From: Apus apus
Taxonomy: Eukaryota > Chordata > Aves > Apodiformes > Apodidae
Assembly (NCBI RefSeq): GCF_020740795.1
Contig: NC_067312.1
Span: 50,921,905 to 50,985,904, forward strand
Direction: 5' to 3'
Length of the DNA stretch: 64,000 nucleotides
Under the pieces are notes generated by a model that ran no database searches, was not told the origin of the DNA, and was given only the letters and a program-made list of their open reading frames with translations. This document shows, piece after piece, positions 1 to 11,955 of the stretch. Positions within the stretch are counted from its first letter, which is position 1. Every line of letters starts with the position of its first letter. The position numbers were made by a program, and so were the translations under genes.

Positions 1-1917
1 GGGAGAGGCTGATGGTGATCTTCACCAACGTGGCTCTTCACAGACACAACGTGTGTGCTCCCTATTAGCAACAGGAAAATACACTTGTAAAGACACTTTA
101 CACCAGTACAAAATTAAGGAGTAAGCCATATCTCTGAATGCCAATAAAAAAAAAAAAAATCCCTGAAACTGCATCAGTCGAGTACATTGTCTGTTTTCAT
201 CCTCCTTTCTGCAGCAGCTGACATTAAATGTTTAACAGTCATCATGAGTGTCACTTGACTGTAACCATGGATAAAGTAGTGGTGTTTTCCATTCTGTTGT
301 ATCTCAGCAGAACTGAGCATACATTTTAGTATTGACATCAATATATTAATTCCTTTTTCAGCTGACAAAACAGCTGAAACTAATATATTAGAGATTTGTC
401 CAAAAAGATCAGATATTTACACATGATTACTGGTGACTTCAGCTATGGAAACCATAAATTCATTCTGACAGTTCTTTGCTATTTGTGCTTTTGAAAAAGA
501 AATACCCCAATGTCAGCGCTGTTATTTCCAAGACAGAAATGAAAATGCTTTAGGGAAAACTGAGAATAAAAAAGGTGACTGCAATTAAAAAGTTCAATTA
601 ATGATAGCTAGTATCATTTGCAGATGGCAGTACTTACGTGTTAACTTTTTCAACCACTCTGTTACAAAATAAAATAAAATAAAAACGAACCTTTACTTCC
701 ACTTAATTCCCCTGCTCACATACTGAAACATATATTGAAGTACATCATAGGTAAGTGTAACCTGATTTTGAGAGTGGTGTAACATTATTTCCTCACATAG
801 CAAAAGAATTTGAGAATCTTGAGTATATTTAAATTTGTAAGCCTACCCATATCCATCTGTTCAGGTATATCCCATGGATCAGTTATTTCTATATATTTAG
901 TTAGAAAGATTTTATTGTGTTCTGCAGATTTTTTAAAATATTAGGTTATTAAATTGCCCATTTGCAGTTTTTTATTTTTGTAAGATAAATGTTAGATAGA
1001 CACATTGTTTTTCTTTTAAAAATTGCCAAACCAATTTTGTGATAGTGTTAGAAATGTGGGTTTATAGGTGCTAAATTTGATGATGTGTACTAACTGAAAA
1101 ATAAGCTAGAAAGCTATTGACAAATTCCTTAGTCATGAATTTCCAGGACACATTTTAGCAAAGTATTAAGAATAGCAAATGTTTTCATCTACAGAAATAC
1201 CTGATCTCTCAAATAACTAACCTCACATTTTCGTTTCTCATATTTCAATGAACAAACTTACTTCAATGAGCTTTAACTCCTTTTTGTTATTAGAGGAAGC
1301 TGACCTTTTCAGAAAACAGTAAACCCTAGTGAGAAGCATCTAGCAGATGTACAGTTGGCATCTAAGCTTGGTGAGGCTGCCCTGAGAAAACATCACCATA
1401 TGGTGGAACACTGCTTAGCTGACCTATTGGATTTCACTCCTCTTGTGACGCACTGCATATGTCTTGATTTGTTGCCTGGGCAAATTTAGAGACTGGCATG
1501 CCTTCAGACATTTATCTGTAGTAATTTACCTAACCAACCCTACCAGATCATCTTTGGAAAGGGTATGGATTTTTATTATGATTGTTGCCATTACACTCAA
1601 TGGCAAACTAAAAGGTCTTTAAAGATAACTAGTTATTGGTATTGGCATAGCAATAATAATGGTAGCATGCATGCAAGGTTCCCTTCTTCTAAACTTGTCT
1701 TCACCCTCTATAGGTTTCCATCAGTTTAAGGCTCCTACTAGTACACCAGGTGTGACAGTTACCATTTACAAAAAAATATATAATACAATTCAGTTTATTT
1801 ATTTATGCTACTGAACAACCACTGTATATAACTCACTTTGGATGTTGACTTATAATCAGGGGCCTCTCAGGTTATGACTATTTACAAGGTTAGTACTGTC
1901 ATCTGTCCATCCTTTAA
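1..1917. other. AT-rich intergenic or intronic DNA, no gene seen
   Basis: I see no coding region longer than about 65 codons, no recognisable protein and no structured RNA. The stretch is AT-rich with a short A run near 148-160. It could be intergenic or part of a large intron; nothing in the sequence decides this. Confidence 0.6.
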
Positions 1918-3280
1918 CAGCAGCACAGGAAACTACATGCCTGTTAGTCTGACCTCAGTGCCACTAAGGGTTTGGAGATCATCTTGCTTTCCATCACACA
2001 GCAACTACAGGACAAGACAATCACACCTAGTCAGTATGGGTTCATGAAAGGCAGGCCCTGCTTGACTAACCTGATCTCCTTCTTTGACAAAGTGACACGC
2101 TCAGTGGATGAGGGAAAGGCTGTGGGTGTTGCTTACCTTGACTCCAGTAAAGCCTTTGACATTGTTTCTCACAAGATTCTCCTGGAGACACTGGCTGCTC
2201 GTGGCTTGGATGAGGGTACTTTTAAATGGGTAAAAAACTGGCTGGATGGCCCAAAGAGTTGTGCTGCACAGAGTTAAACCCAGCTGGCATCTGGTCACAA
2301 GTAGTGTTCCCAGGCTCAGTGTTGAGGGCAAATTTCTTTATTATCTTTATCAAAGATCTGGGTAAGGGGATTGAGTGCACGCTCAGAAAATTGGGAAACA
2401 CTGAGCTGGGCAGGACTGTTGATCTGCTTGAGGGTAGGAAGGCTCTACAGAGAGAACTGGACAGGCTGGATCAATGGGACAAAGTCAATTGCATGAAGTT
2501 CAACAAGGCCAAGTGCTGGGTCCTGCACTTGGGTCTCAACAACCCCAAGCACCGCTGCAGCCTTGGGGAAGAGTGGCTGGAGAGCTGCCCAGAGGAAAAG
2601 GACCAAGAGGTGTTGGCCAACAGCCAGCTGAATATGAGCCAGCAGTGTGCACAGGTGGCCAAGGAGGCCAACAGCATCCTGGCTTGTACCAGAAGCAGTG
2701 TGGCCAGCAGGACTAGGAAAGGGACTGTACGCCCCTGTACTTGGCATTGCTGAGGCTGCACCTCAAGTACTGTGTTAAGTTCTGGGCCTCTCACTACAAA
2801 AAGGACATTGAGGTGCTGGAGCATGTCCAGAGAAGGGGAACAAAGCTGGTGAAGGGTCAAGAGAACAAGTTTTATGAGAAGCAGCTGAGGGAGCTGGGGA
2901 TTTTTAGCCTGGTGAAAAGGAGGCTGAGGGGAGGCCTTACTGTCCTCTTCAACTGTTTGAAATGAGGCTGTAGCGAGGTGAGGGTCAGGTTCTTCTCCCA
3001 AGTAACAAGTGACAAGAGAGAAAACAGCCTCAATTTTCACCAGGGAAGGTTTAGATTAGATATTAGGAAAAATTCCTTCATTGAAAGGGGTATCAGGCTG
3101 GAACAGGCTGCCCAGGGAAGTGGTTGAGTCACCATCCATGGAGGTATTTAAAAGAAGTGTAGATGTGGTGCTTGGGGACATGGTTTAGTGGTGGATTTGG
3201 CAGTGCTGGGTTACCAGTTGGACTTGATGATCTTAAAGGTCTTTTTCAACAAAAACAGCTCTATGATTCTGTGATTCTAT
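1918..3280 (+). mobile_element. CR1 LINE copy 1, 5'-truncated, dead
   Basis: Conceptual translation shows the C-terminal half of a CR1 reverse transcriptase. At 1,972-2,277 the frame reads LTNLISFFDKVTR and later YLDSSKAFDIVSH, the motif that supplies the first catalytic aspartate. The frame then shifts near 2,270 and continues in other frames at 2,226-2,753 and 2,741-2,965, where the conserved tail ([20 protein letters not shown]) is readable. The region that should hold the F-A-D-D catalytic box is rearranged: after the ECTLRK residues the copy reads straight into a damaged DLLEGRKALQRELDRLDQW, so this copy cannot encode an active enzyme. The 3' end is the usual CR1 end, with TATGATTCTGTGATTCTAT at 3,262-3,280. 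Family assignment is firm; the subfamily was not resolved. Confidence 0.93.
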
Positions 3281-5319
3281 ATCTGACAGATGCAGTTCCT
3301 AAACTATGGGAGTGATTATGTTTACTTTAAAATCTTGTGCTATGAATAATGGTGTTTCAAGATCTGGCTGTTGAGAAACCGAGGTGTCTGAATAGCAGGG
3401 AGGAGTGGAGCACTTCATCAGACATCCCAAGTTAGACTTTAATTTCTTATTAGTTTGACCCTGCAGTCTTTGATTCAAACAGACAGTTAAAAATGAAAAT
3501 ATTTTAAGATTATTTAGAACCACTTACTCCCCCTATATCTTTGACTTTTTATTTAATTAAAACCAAGTAATTTTCCTTTTATAATTTTTTTCTGAAAATA
3601 AATTTTATTTTTCCAATAAACAAAACAAACCTCAATACACTTAAATAGAAATCATAGTTGCTAGCTGTGGCAATGCAATTTCTCATCTGTGAATCTCAAA
3701 ACACCTAGCAAACTGCATTTACTGACGGTATTGCTCCACCATTGTTATGCAGATGATTAATTGCTTACATTTACATATCTTATTTTAAAGCTAGAATTGG
3801 TCTTACTGTGCAGGAAATAAAAATAGGCTACATTTTTGTCACAATCCAACAAAAATAAGTATACCTGTGCTTCTCTTACCTGGAAATTTTTAGGCAAAAA
3901 GTCATGTGTCATCTCTGAGACTGATGAAAGAGTTAATCATGCTAAAGGATCTAATTCTACAGTACTCCAGTCCTGCAAAATCTGGGAATGCGGCAACATT
4001 GCAGCAAGAAGAGTCTTGCTGAGCAGCTAAGCACTGCTGATTGCATCATCAGGAGACTCTGTGAAAGTGGAGAAGCAAAATCAGCAGCCTGTAATGAAAC
4101 TTTTCATCTCCCTATAATCTAAAGTGCTACCGTAGCAGGCTTTGAACTCATCAAAAACTCACAGTATGCACTTGGAGCAGACCTTTTAAGATGGAGCCTA
4201 TTTTATCAGGACACTATACGTTTTCTGATCATAAGTACAGAGAGCTGTTTAAGAGATGCTAAATCTTTCTGTAGTTATGCATTCCCTTTTAGGCTTGACA
4301 TTTTATGCATTAAATATTGTTGGATCAGATAGGTTCTACCAAATGATTAAGGATTCATTTACACTCACAGTGAAGAATAAAATATTTTCCCTTGAGGAAG
4401 CTGGCAAGTTCTGAAAACATACTGAGCTTAATGGACATGACTGGTATCTTGTAACTGGCTCTTCCTATCAGTAACTGCTGAAGTGGGAAACAGTAGCAAG
4501 CTCCTCTGGATGCAGATTTAAGCGTTTCTTGGACACATCTTCTCTCTTAGTGGCTGACTGACTGACTGGTGTTTAGACATTTACTGTTCCTATCTGGAGT
4601 GGCACAAGCCTAACTCAGTGCTATTTTTTCAAGGATTAATACCCCAGCTTAAAATCTAGCTCTTTAGCCCAAGGGGTTCACTGTTTTAATTGTGTCTATG
4701 TCATGATCTCAACAGTATTTGTATAGATAAAAACTAGAAAAATAAAAGCAGTTAATTATCATAGTTTGGAATTTATGTTGAGTGCTTACACTCTAGTAGA
4801 ACTGTAATCCCCTTTGCCTCTGCATGGTAAGTAACTTCATTTGGAAATAAATGTCATCATTCTCATAAAGTATATGACATTTAAAACATTAAGCTACTTA
4901 TTTGGTTTTTCCTTCATATCTTTAGAACTGCTTGGAATTCAAAGGCTGACAACAGTGTCATGTGAAGAACAAGGAATATTTTTGCCCTCAGAAGAACATT
5001 AATACACTGAATGATGATCAAAAAGTCAGTAATGTTAATGAAACCATATTACAGTACATTGCATTAACCATTGAACAGCCATTTATTTCATAAGACTGTT
5101 ATGTGCTTATATTGAATATAGTCTCATTTCAGTCCCGTTTGGAATAATCACACGCATGTCATCTTAGAACCATTTCACTGCATGGTTGTCACCCACACAT
5201 AACTCAATAAATCTAAAGTACGTAATTACTATGAGATTTCCAGACAGGGCCACAATGCACAGTCATCCCCGTACTTGCCTCATCAATTTCTAGACTGAAA
5301 ATCTATCTCTAAATCATGT
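3281..5319. other. AT-rich spacer between CR1 copies, nothing recognised
   Basis: This stretch lies between CR1 copies 1 and 2. Short open frames occur (for example 64 codons at 3,836-4,030) but none resembles a known protein or has convincing splice context. A short GACT repeat lies near 4,556-4,570. Confidence 0.6.
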
Positions 5320-6495
5320 GTGTGACTATATCAGTCAACGAGGGAAAAGTAGTGGATGTCATCTATCTGGACTTCTGCGAGGCCTTTGACATGGTCCCCC
5401 ACAACATTCTTCTTTCTAAACTGGAGAGATAAGGGTTTGATGGGTGGACTGTTCAGTGCATAAGGAACTGCCTAGAGGGTGGCATCCAGAGGGTAGTGGT
5501 CAATGGCACTGAGTCCAGATGGAAAACAGTGACAAGTGATGTCCCTCAGGGGTCAGTGTTGAGTCCAGTGCTGTTTAATATCTTCATTAATGGTATCAAC
5601 AGTGGCACTGAGAGCAAGTTTGCTGATGATACCAAGCTGGGTGGTGCAGTTAATATGCCAGAGGGACAGGATACCAGAGGGACGTGGACAATCTGGAGAA
5701 CTGGGCCCACGTGAACCTCGTGAGGTTCAACAAGGCTAAGTGCAGGGTCCTGCACCTCAGCCAAGGTAACCCAAGATACGAATACAGACTGGGGAAAGAC
5801 ATGCTAGAGAGCAGCCCTGTGGAGAACGACCTGGGGATACTAGTGAATGAAAAGCTGGACATGAGCCACCAATGTCCAATTGCAGCTCAGAGGGCCAACC
5901 GCATCCCAGGCTGTATGAAGTGTGACCAGCAGATCGAGAGAGGTGGTTCTGCCCCTCTACTGTGCTCTGGTGAGACCTCACCTGGAGTACTGCGTCCAGC
6001 TCTGGAGCCCCCAGCACAAGAAGGATGTGGACCTGTTGGAGCACATCCAGAGGAGGGCAACAAAAATGATCCAAGAACTGGAGCACCTCTCTCATGAAGA
6101 CAGGCTGAGGGAGTTGGGGTTGTTCAGTCTGGAGAAGAGAAGGCTCTGGCTCATAGCAGCCTTCCAGTACCTGAAGGGGGCCTACAGCAAAGCTGGGGAG
6201 GGACTTGTTACAAGGCCTTGTAGTGAGAGGACAAGGGGTAATGATTTTAAACTGAAAGAAGAGAGATTTAGATTAGAGATCAGGAGAAAGTTCTTTAGTG
6301 TGAGGGTGGTGAGACACTGGAACAGAACATCCAGGAAGCCGTGGAAGCTCCATCCCTGGAAGCATTCAAGGCCAGCTTGGATGGGGCTCTGAGCAGCCTG
6401 ACCTAGGGGGAGGAGTCCCTGCCCATGCAGGGAGGTTGGAATGCGATGATCTTCTAGGTCCCTTCCAACTCTAATCATTCTATGATTCTATGATT
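5320..6495 (+). mobile_element. CR1 LINE copy 2, 5'-truncated, FADD box kept
   Basis: The copy begins inside the reverse transcriptase domain ([18 protein letters not shown] around 5,349-5,403) and runs to the CR1 3' tail (ATTCTATGATTCTATGATT at 6,477-6,495). The frame at 5,496-5,714 carries [17 protein letters not shown] and then F-A-D-D at 5,619-5,630 followed by TKLGG, so the catalytic box is intact. The element is still broken: an in-frame stop near 5,430, and frame changes near 5,680 and 5,930, split the protein into at least three frames. The tail region at 5,922-6,392 reads [20 protein letters not shown] and ends with the HWNRTSRK segment typical of the C terminus. It is a non-autonomous fossil. 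Confidence 0.94.
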
Positions 6496-7111
6496 TACTA
6501 CTGTATAGAACCAGTATTTACTGTTCCAAACTTGCCTGGGTTTACAGTTTACTGTAAATAGTTTGTTCACAGTACTGGTACATTTAACTGGTTCATTTCA
6601 TTTCTATTTTATACCATAAATGACATAGTGACTGCTGCCTAAGGGCTGCCATGCACTGCTGTGCCTGCAGTTCACGTGGGGCAGCTCACTTCAGCTGTAC
6701 ACATCCTTGGATCCATTTCAAACATAGCAGTAACAACCAAGTACAAATTTTCCTTTCCCTACTTTATAAGTTTCCTGAGATATGGTAATACTTGGGGTAG
6801 ACTGTGGTGGAACTGGTGGAACATGCAAAAAATTCCTCCTCACTTCCCCAATTCACTGGGAAAATCATCTGAGTCAAATGCCTTGCAGCTCATGTGGCTG
6901 TTTGCAGGGCCAGTCAGGCATGCAGTTTCTCTCTTCCTCACTATCTGTTCTCCAGAAAAGTATTTTTTATTCAGACCTACTCACTGCACCAAATGTTTTG
7001 CATCACAAGGTGCTGAGCAGTTTATGATCCCAGTAAGAAAGGCACCCAGGCTCTGTAAAGTATCATTTAAAATGCTACTTATTAGAAGTAACACAAAAAA
7101 GGGGAATAGTA
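6496..7111. other. Spacer between CR1 copies 2 and 3
   Basis: An open frame runs through this stretch into CR1 copy 3 (6,661-7,728). Its first 140 or so residues have no recognisable similarity, and its second half is CR1 reverse transcriptase, so the long frame is a chance fusion of flank and retrotransposon. Confidence 0.55.
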
Positions 7112-8249
7112 TAGACCATGTTATGTCTTGCACTGGCCCACACAACATCCTTGTCTCTAAATTGGAAAGACATGGATTTGACAGATGGACCACTCCGTGG
7201 ATAAGGAATCGGCTGGATGGCTGCACTCAAATTGTGGCTGTCAACAACTCATTGTCCAAGTGGAGATCAGTGATGAGTGAAATTCCTCAGAGGTCAGTTC
7301 TGGGACCAATGCTGTTTAACATCTTTGTCAGCAACATGGACAGTGGGATTGAATGTATCCTCAGCAAATCTGCTGAAGACACCAAGATGTGTGGTGTGAT
7401 TGACACACTGGAGGGAAGGGATGCCATCCAGAGGGACCTTGATAGGCTGGAGAGGTGGGCCCATGCCAACCTCATGAAGTTCAAGGCCAAGTGCAAGGTT
7501 CTTCACTTGGATCAAGGCAATCCCAAGAACAGATACAGGCTGTGGGGAGAATGGATTGTGAGCAGTCCTGAGGAGAAGGACTTGGGGGTGGTAGTAGATG
7601 AGAAGCTTGACATGAGCTGCCAGTGTGAGCTGGAGCCCAGAGAGCCAATTGTGTCCTGGGCTGCATCAAAAGAAGTGTGGCCAGCAGGGCCAGGGAGGGG
7701 ATTCTGCCCCTCTGCTCCGCTCTGGTGAGACTCCACCTGGAGCACTGTGTACAGTTCTGGTGCCCTTAGCACAGGAAGAACGTGGACCTGTTGAAGCAAG
7801 TCCAGAAGATGGCCATGAAGATAATCAGAGTGCTGGAGCACCTTTCCAGTGAAGACAGGCTGAGAGATTTGGGCTTGTTCAGCCTGGGGAAGATAAGGCT
7901 CTGGGCAGATTTTATAGTGGTCTTTCAGTACCTGAAGGGGCTACAGGAAAGATGTGGAGATACTTTTTATGAGGACATGGACTGATAGGATGAGGGTAAT
8001 GGTTTTAAGCTGGAAGTGGGTACATTACACTAGATATTTAGGAAGAAATTATTGACTGTCAGGGTGGTGAAACACTGGCACAGATTGTCAGGGAAGCTGT
8101 GGATGCCCCATGCCTGGAAGTGCTCAAGGTCATGTTGGATGGGGCTCTGAGCAACCTTATCTAGTGGAAGGTGCCCCTGCCCATACAGGGGGGTTGGAAC
8201 TAGATGATCTTTAAGGTCCCTTCTAACCCAAATCATTCTGTGATTCTGT
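7112..8249 (+). mobile_element. CR1 LINE copy 3, 5'-truncated, catalytic box mutated
   Basis: The copy starts in the reverse transcriptase (the [20 protein letters not shown] region) and reads through [34 protein letters not shown] and [16 protein letters not shown]. It then loses frame near 7,620 and resumes in other frames to 7,985. The catalytic box is changed: at 7,369-7,380 the codons give S-A-E-D in place of F-A-D-D. The 3' end has the CR1 octamer tail ATTCTGTGATTCTG at about 8,235-8,248. It lies in the same orientation as copies 1 and 2 but is a separate insertion, since each has its own 3' tail. Confidence 0.93.
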
Positions 8250-8776
8250 TCTCCCACACAGGATCACCACAGCTGGTTACTACTTTTAAACAGTCATGAC
8301 AAACTAATGCTTGTCTCTTGACAGCTGGGTGGACTGCTTTTAGAACAGGGCATAGACATTCATGCAAAAGGTTAATGCCTTCAACCTTATTTATCTATCA
8401 GAAAATAGAGGCTGTCTTCCTTAAAACTCTCACAGGTACAAAATGATCAGCTATAAATTTGAACCTTATATTAACTACAAATTAATTAGTCTAGTTATTC
8501 AGAAAGGTAATGATATGAAGGCTTTCTTGATTATGGTAGTTTCTAGGAAGACTGCAGATAACCCTTGTATAAGCAAATTGTCTGCAAGATTTTTCATTAC
8601 CATTTGTATCTGTTCTGTAAATAAGAAGTACCAGTCAGGAGACATTAACTAGATTTAGGAGTAGATGGGTCAAGAAATCAGTGGTGTGATGCATATGCAT
8701 CCATCAGCTGAAAGTATTCCCCAACTTCTTCTATAAAACTATTAATATAGTCATAACAGTTTTATTGTTTCCTTAG

Positions 8777-8998
8777 TTGGAGGAGTATCTCTTGGCTGCA
8801 ATTTTCAGAGACACAGAACCACAGATGGCACATAATGTTCAGTGCTTCATGCAGAAGCTCTTACAAATACTGAGTCTACCAGCAAATGTTGTTGCTGGTG
8901 GCCTGAGCTTCATGGGTCATATTATTAACAGAAAAACTGAAAAACGCTGGTTTCTGTCTATCCTCCTTTTGATTTCTGTATTAGTATTCTCAGGATAG
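8777..8998 (+). other. Possible coding exon (weak candidate)
   Basis: A 73-codon open frame follows a good splice-acceptor-like tract (TTTTATTGTTTCCTTAG, ending at about 8,776). The translation begins EEYLLAAIFRDTEPQ and contains QCFMQKLLQILSLPANVV. Its composition is protein-like rather than the low-complexity output usual for AT-rich intergenic DNA. It ends at a TAG at 8,996-8,998, so if real it would be a last coding exon or a decayed exon. A second acceptor-like tract (TTTCCCTCCTTTGCAG) lies just downstream, ending near 9,024. I do not recognise the protein and there is no supporting second exon, so chance is the main alternative. Confidence 0.15.
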
Positions 8999-10678
8999 AC
9001 AATATGGTTTCCCTCCTTTGCAGATATCCATTCAGGTGGGGACATGGAAACAAGCAGTTGTTGTAATGTGTGACATATATTGTCTCTGTAATTTTTGGCA
9101 CATCGTTTAACATCCTTAGTTTGGGTTCTGCCTTAGCAAATTAATTGTTGCCACTTCAGTAAATTATGTGATACAATGATAAAAGAATAAAACAAGTTAT
9201 TTCCATTACTGTATCAGCAACTTCTTTCATAGATCTATGGTAGACAATTTGATTAGTAAACTGTTTGTTTCAAACTGTAACATAATGATACTAGAATGAA
9301 TGCATAGAAGTAGAACAAAAATGCTGAAGAAAGCACACTAACTCTAACAGTATCTCACATTAAAACATTTTGTGTTTTAGAGAGCAGTATACCACGGGAA
9401 TGCCAATTCTGAGAATTTAAAACTCAAAACCCAGTCCCCAAAAAACGTAACACTGGTTTTGACATATATATATTAATTCTTTCCTTCTTTACCTTTCAGA
9501 CCACACTAAAATAAGTCTTCAACAAAATCAAAGCATTTGTTCTTATGAGAATGAAATCTAAGGGGGAAAAACGGGTCTGTCAAAATAGCAGTTAGAAGAG
9601 ATAACACTGAAAACAGTGAATTATTCCAGCAAGCAAGAAAAACCAGGAAGTTTACTATAAGACTTGAATGGCTGTATCAGAAGCTTCTTACTGCTCTAAA
9701 AACCAAAAAATAATAACATTGATTGAACTGACAGAAATCAATAACACATTGCTAGGGTATGGTACAAGATAAAGGGTGGCACATGTAGGGACAAATTAGA
9801 AATTAGGAGTATTCAATGGCTCATCTTTTCATTTAAAACAAAAAGTATTCTGACACAACTTTTCATACTTATAAAGCTTAATAACAAGGTAGTAGAAAAA
9901 CATCTTTCAGAAGAGGAAATCAGGAAGCTAAAGGATGTTTCTATGAAAATTTTAAGGTGTTTTAAATGTGCAAGTAATTGAAATCAACAGGAGTTGATGA
10001 TCACCACCCTGAAGCAATGGTTCTCTGTTGAATATTCAGGTTCAACATCTGATCACAATTTTTCTCACAAGACTAAGATAATTTTAAAAGAATCTTACTA
10101 TTTCATTTTCTTAAAGAGAGAAAAAGAAGAGATTGAGGAATAACTATGGAATTTGTCATATATATAGGAAATACCCTTAATACTATATGGTCAAAGCAGC
10201 CTTAAATCTATTATGCAAGCACCTCACAATATTAAAAAGTTTGTACAGTGCTTTGACAAAAGCTGTCTTCTTGACAATTCTCCTCCAATAGCAGCTAAGT
10301 AAAATACATGCCACATTATTTGTCCTTTAGCATTTCTAAAATATTTTTTTCCTACAAAATCTTATTTTAATATTGTAATTTGAGGGAGTATCAAACAATA
10401 TTACCACACAAAGCATTTAAGAAAAACCATAGGAAGTATTTTTCATACTATAAATATTAAACTGTAGAATTTGTTAATACAGAATGTTATGGACATAAAA
10501 AATATAAATGCTTAAAGACCAGTTGGACAAATGCATGGAAGAAAAAGTCTGACATGTAGTTACAAGGCTCAGAAGTCTTGTAGGTCACAACTGTTAAATC
10601 CCTATACTGGGATATAGGGAGGAATATCCCTATATAATTATTTCCGTCTTGAAAATCAGTGGTTGCCTTTTTGAAAAA

Positions 10679-10718
10679 AAACCAAACAAACAAACAAAAA
10701 ACAAACAAACAAAACCCC
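10679..10718. repeat. CAAA-type simple repeat
   Basis: The tract is made of AAACCAAACAAACAAA-type units followed by more CAAA units and ends in ACCCC. It is a short imperfect microsatellite. Confidence 0.8.
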
Positions 10719-11851
10719 ACTTGTCAAATTTTTAATTTATTTCATTCTCAAATAAGGTGAAAAACATTGTTTTCTAATCTGGCACAGGCAAGCAGCAGCC
10801 AGATATGACACATAATTTATGCCTGTTGAGTCATTCTTCAAATCCTGAGTGTTTTCATACAGAGGTAAAATTTTCATTTTTTTAAGAAAGGTATCTCTAC
10901 AGATACAGTAAACTCTAAAATACTCTGCCAAAAAATAATATAGATTTAACACTTAATATAATGAATTTTGCTTAAGTCACCACATAGCATGTAGCTGTAC
11001 AACCCAGAAGTGGCTATAGCACTTGAAATATTAAATATGAGAGAGCTGTCTGTCAGTCTTGGCCTGTGGGGAAAATTAATTTTTATCCAAAGCAAAAAAT
11101 GCAACATAGATTAGCATGAGAGAGTAATAGACAAGACCCCGTAGCACTTGAGACAGGGATGTAAAGAAACAAGACAAGACAAGCAAGTAAAATTTTAAAT
11201 ATTTTTAAAAAAATAATAGGTTTTGCTGTTTTTTAAAGTTAATAAACCTTCTGTGTACTTGGAATAATAATGCAACTTTGCAGCACTCATAGTGTCAGGA
11301 TGTCGTCTGGAACCCTGGATTCCCTCAAGGGAGCTGAGGTACTGTTTCATTACACATTCATCATACAATTTCCAATTAACCCACTTCAGCCACCTAGAAG
11401 TACCTTTTGAGTGTTCTAGCATTACCACCTCTGCCAGCTTAACCTCAAAACTGCACTGATCACAATTATGTGACTGCTTGGCCAAACAGGTAGAAAGAGC
11501 TTGTACTTGTGCTGAATGTCATGCATATGTATTCTTCATAGCCTAGTGATTAGTTCTCTTACCTTATTCACCCAAGGCTGTTTGTGTGTTTTGTGATGAA
11601 CACTCCCTCAGCAAAAAAACAGAAATAATCCCCACAGGAGGTTCAGAATAGATGATCACAGTGAACCTCTCTGGCCACTCAAACTATTCGCTCATACGTC
11701 TGCAGCAAGACATTGAAAATTTTTGTAATAGTAATTTGTCTTACAAAGAATTGAATCTATGACCAAAGCTCTGCCACTGCAAGTAAACAACATCAGGGCT
11801 CCTCAGCTGAGGCTCTTCCTTTGCTGTGACCACTATAGATGTCTATGAAAT

Positions 11852-11955
11852 AACATTTTTTTGGGGCTATTTTTTGGCTATTTGGTAAATTTTTAACAAT
11901 TTTTTTTTGGCTATTCATAAATGCCATTTATGGCTAGAATATTTTTTTAGCTAAA
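11852..11955. repeat. Degenerate TTTTGGCTATTT-type local repeat
   Basis: The motif T(n)GGCTAT recurs about four times within 100 bp, separated by T-rich spacers, with the last copies reading TTGGCTATTCATAAATGCC and TATGGCTAGAATATTTTTTT. This looks like local slippage-type duplication in AT-rich DNA, with no known element attached. Confidence 0.5.

Noticed and set aside
6661-7728. A 355-codon plus-strand frame as a possible gene.
   Set aside because: The second half is CR1 reverse transcriptase with a mutated catalytic box; the first half has no recognisable similarity and no independent start or splice support.
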